Part shown: positions 6,179-6,495 of the stretch, in pieces | Position numbering within the stretch: the first letter of the stretch is position 1 | Layout of the letters: each line of letters opens with the position of its first letter | From: Streptosporangiaceae bacterium | GTDB lineage: Bacteria > Actinomycetota > Actinomycetes > Streptosporangiales > Streptosporangiaceae | Direction: 5' to 3' | Assembly: GCA_030038715.1 (NCBI GenBank) | Contig: JASHSO010000051.1 | Coordinates: forward strand, 1-6,495 | Length of the DNA stretch: 6,495 nucleotides | Notes under the pieces: generated by a model | Databases searched by the model: none | The model's input: the letters and a program-made list of their open reading frames with translations, nothing else | What the model was told of the DNA's origin: nothing | Translations under genes and position numbers: made by a program

Positions 6179-6495
6179 TCAGCGACCGGTGAGGCCGAGG
6201 GTCTCGGCCGCCGCCCGGCCGTTACTGCGAGCGGCGCCATAGCTAGCCAGGTAGCTTGCGGCAGCAGGCCGCCATACGGGCAGCCCCATCTCCAGCACCA
6301 CGGCATCCGGCCTAGCCGCCAGCACGGCGCGGACGAAGTGCACAGCCGTCGGATGTCGGTGGGCATCTCGAACGACCAGCACGAGGGAGCGGCCGTCTGC
6401 CTCGCGGAGCAGCGCGGACAGCACGCTCGAAAGCTCGTCCGGCGGCGTGCCGGTGCCGACCACGCGGGTGCTGCCGGGCGGCGCCCACTCGCCAA
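6179..6495 (-). CDS. C-terminal fragment of a probable glycoside hydrolase family 3 (NagZ-like beta-N-acetylglucosaminidase) protein
   Basis: The minus-strand frame is open from the right edge to TGA 6181-6179, giving the last 104 residues of a protein whose N-terminal catalytic barrel lies outside. Visible segments are WAPPGSTRVVGTGTPPDELS, SLVLVVRDAHRHP, ARPDAVVLEMGLPVWRPAA and ASYLASYGAARSNGRAAAETLG. These resemble the C-terminal alpha/beta sandwich domain of actinobacterial GH3 proteins annotated as beta-N-acetylglucosaminidases, which cleave GlcNAc from wall or chitin fragments. The RDAHRHP and EMGLP motifs and the final small-residue helix are what I recognise. No catalytic residue is visible, so substrate and even family are tentative. 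It is upstream of and codirectional with the Rrf2 gene. Confidence 0.6.
   Translation of the reverse strand, partial: GEWAPPGSTRVVGTGTPPDELSSVLSALLREADGRSLVLVVRDAHRHPTAVHFVRAVLAARPDAVVLEMGLPVWRPAAASYLASYGAARSNGRAAAETLGLTGR

Noticed and set aside
1..6495. A novel defence or mobile system
   Set aside because: Every substantial gene is a known chromosomal family. I found no nuclease, helicase, toxin-antitoxin, integrase or transposase gene beyond the intein endonuclease.

Overview
The base composition is high in G+C, GTG starts are common, and the gene order is ftsK, RodZ-like gene, rimO, cinA-type gene, clgR. Together these point to an actinomycete (Actinomycetota), probably related to the Streptomyces/Streptosporangiales side rather than to mycobacteria. 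I cannot resolve the order or genus from the sequence. Five genes lie on the plus strand (1-5511). A convergent pair lies on the minus strand (5563-6495).

Region 1 (1-1663) is the 3' part of an ftsK/spoIIIE DNA translocase gene. The frame is open from the left edge. The first 225 visible codons are not FtsK but the C-terminal part of an intein, ending in the splice junction HN|S. The intein sits in the P-loop (Walker A) of the translocase, immediately before the Ser that follows the P-loop Lys. Its LAGLIDADG homing endonuclease looks decayed: both catalytic-Asp positions are Gly and the inter-motif segment is short. A five-unit pentapeptide repeat (KPAQG-type) sits between the endonuclease and the C-terminal splicing motif. 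This is the most unusual content of the window.

Region 2 (1664-4877) holds a RodZ-like membrane-anchored helix-turn-helix protein, rimO (methylthiotransferase for ribosomal protein S12), and a stand-alone CinA C-terminal domain (PncC-type NMN amidohydrolase). The cinA-type gene overlaps rimO by 4 bp. In many actinomycetes a pgsA-like gene lies between rimO and cinA; it is absent here. Hairpins follow both ftsK and the RodZ-like gene, suggesting separate transcription units. rimO may be read from a leaderless transcript.

Region 3 (4878-5511) holds clgR, the helix-turn-helix activator of Clp/Lon protease genes. It has a long tail and a short palindrome in its upstream region.

Region 4 (5512-6495, minus strand) is an Rrf2-family regulator without any cysteine, and the C-terminal 104 residues of what looks like a glycoside hydrolase family 3 (NagZ-like) enzyme running off the right edge.

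The genes are mainly chromosomal housekeeping functions: chromosome segregation at division, cell shape, ribosome modification, NAD salvage and proteolysis control. I saw no RNA gene, CRISPR array, transposon or defence system. The only mobile-type element is the intein.
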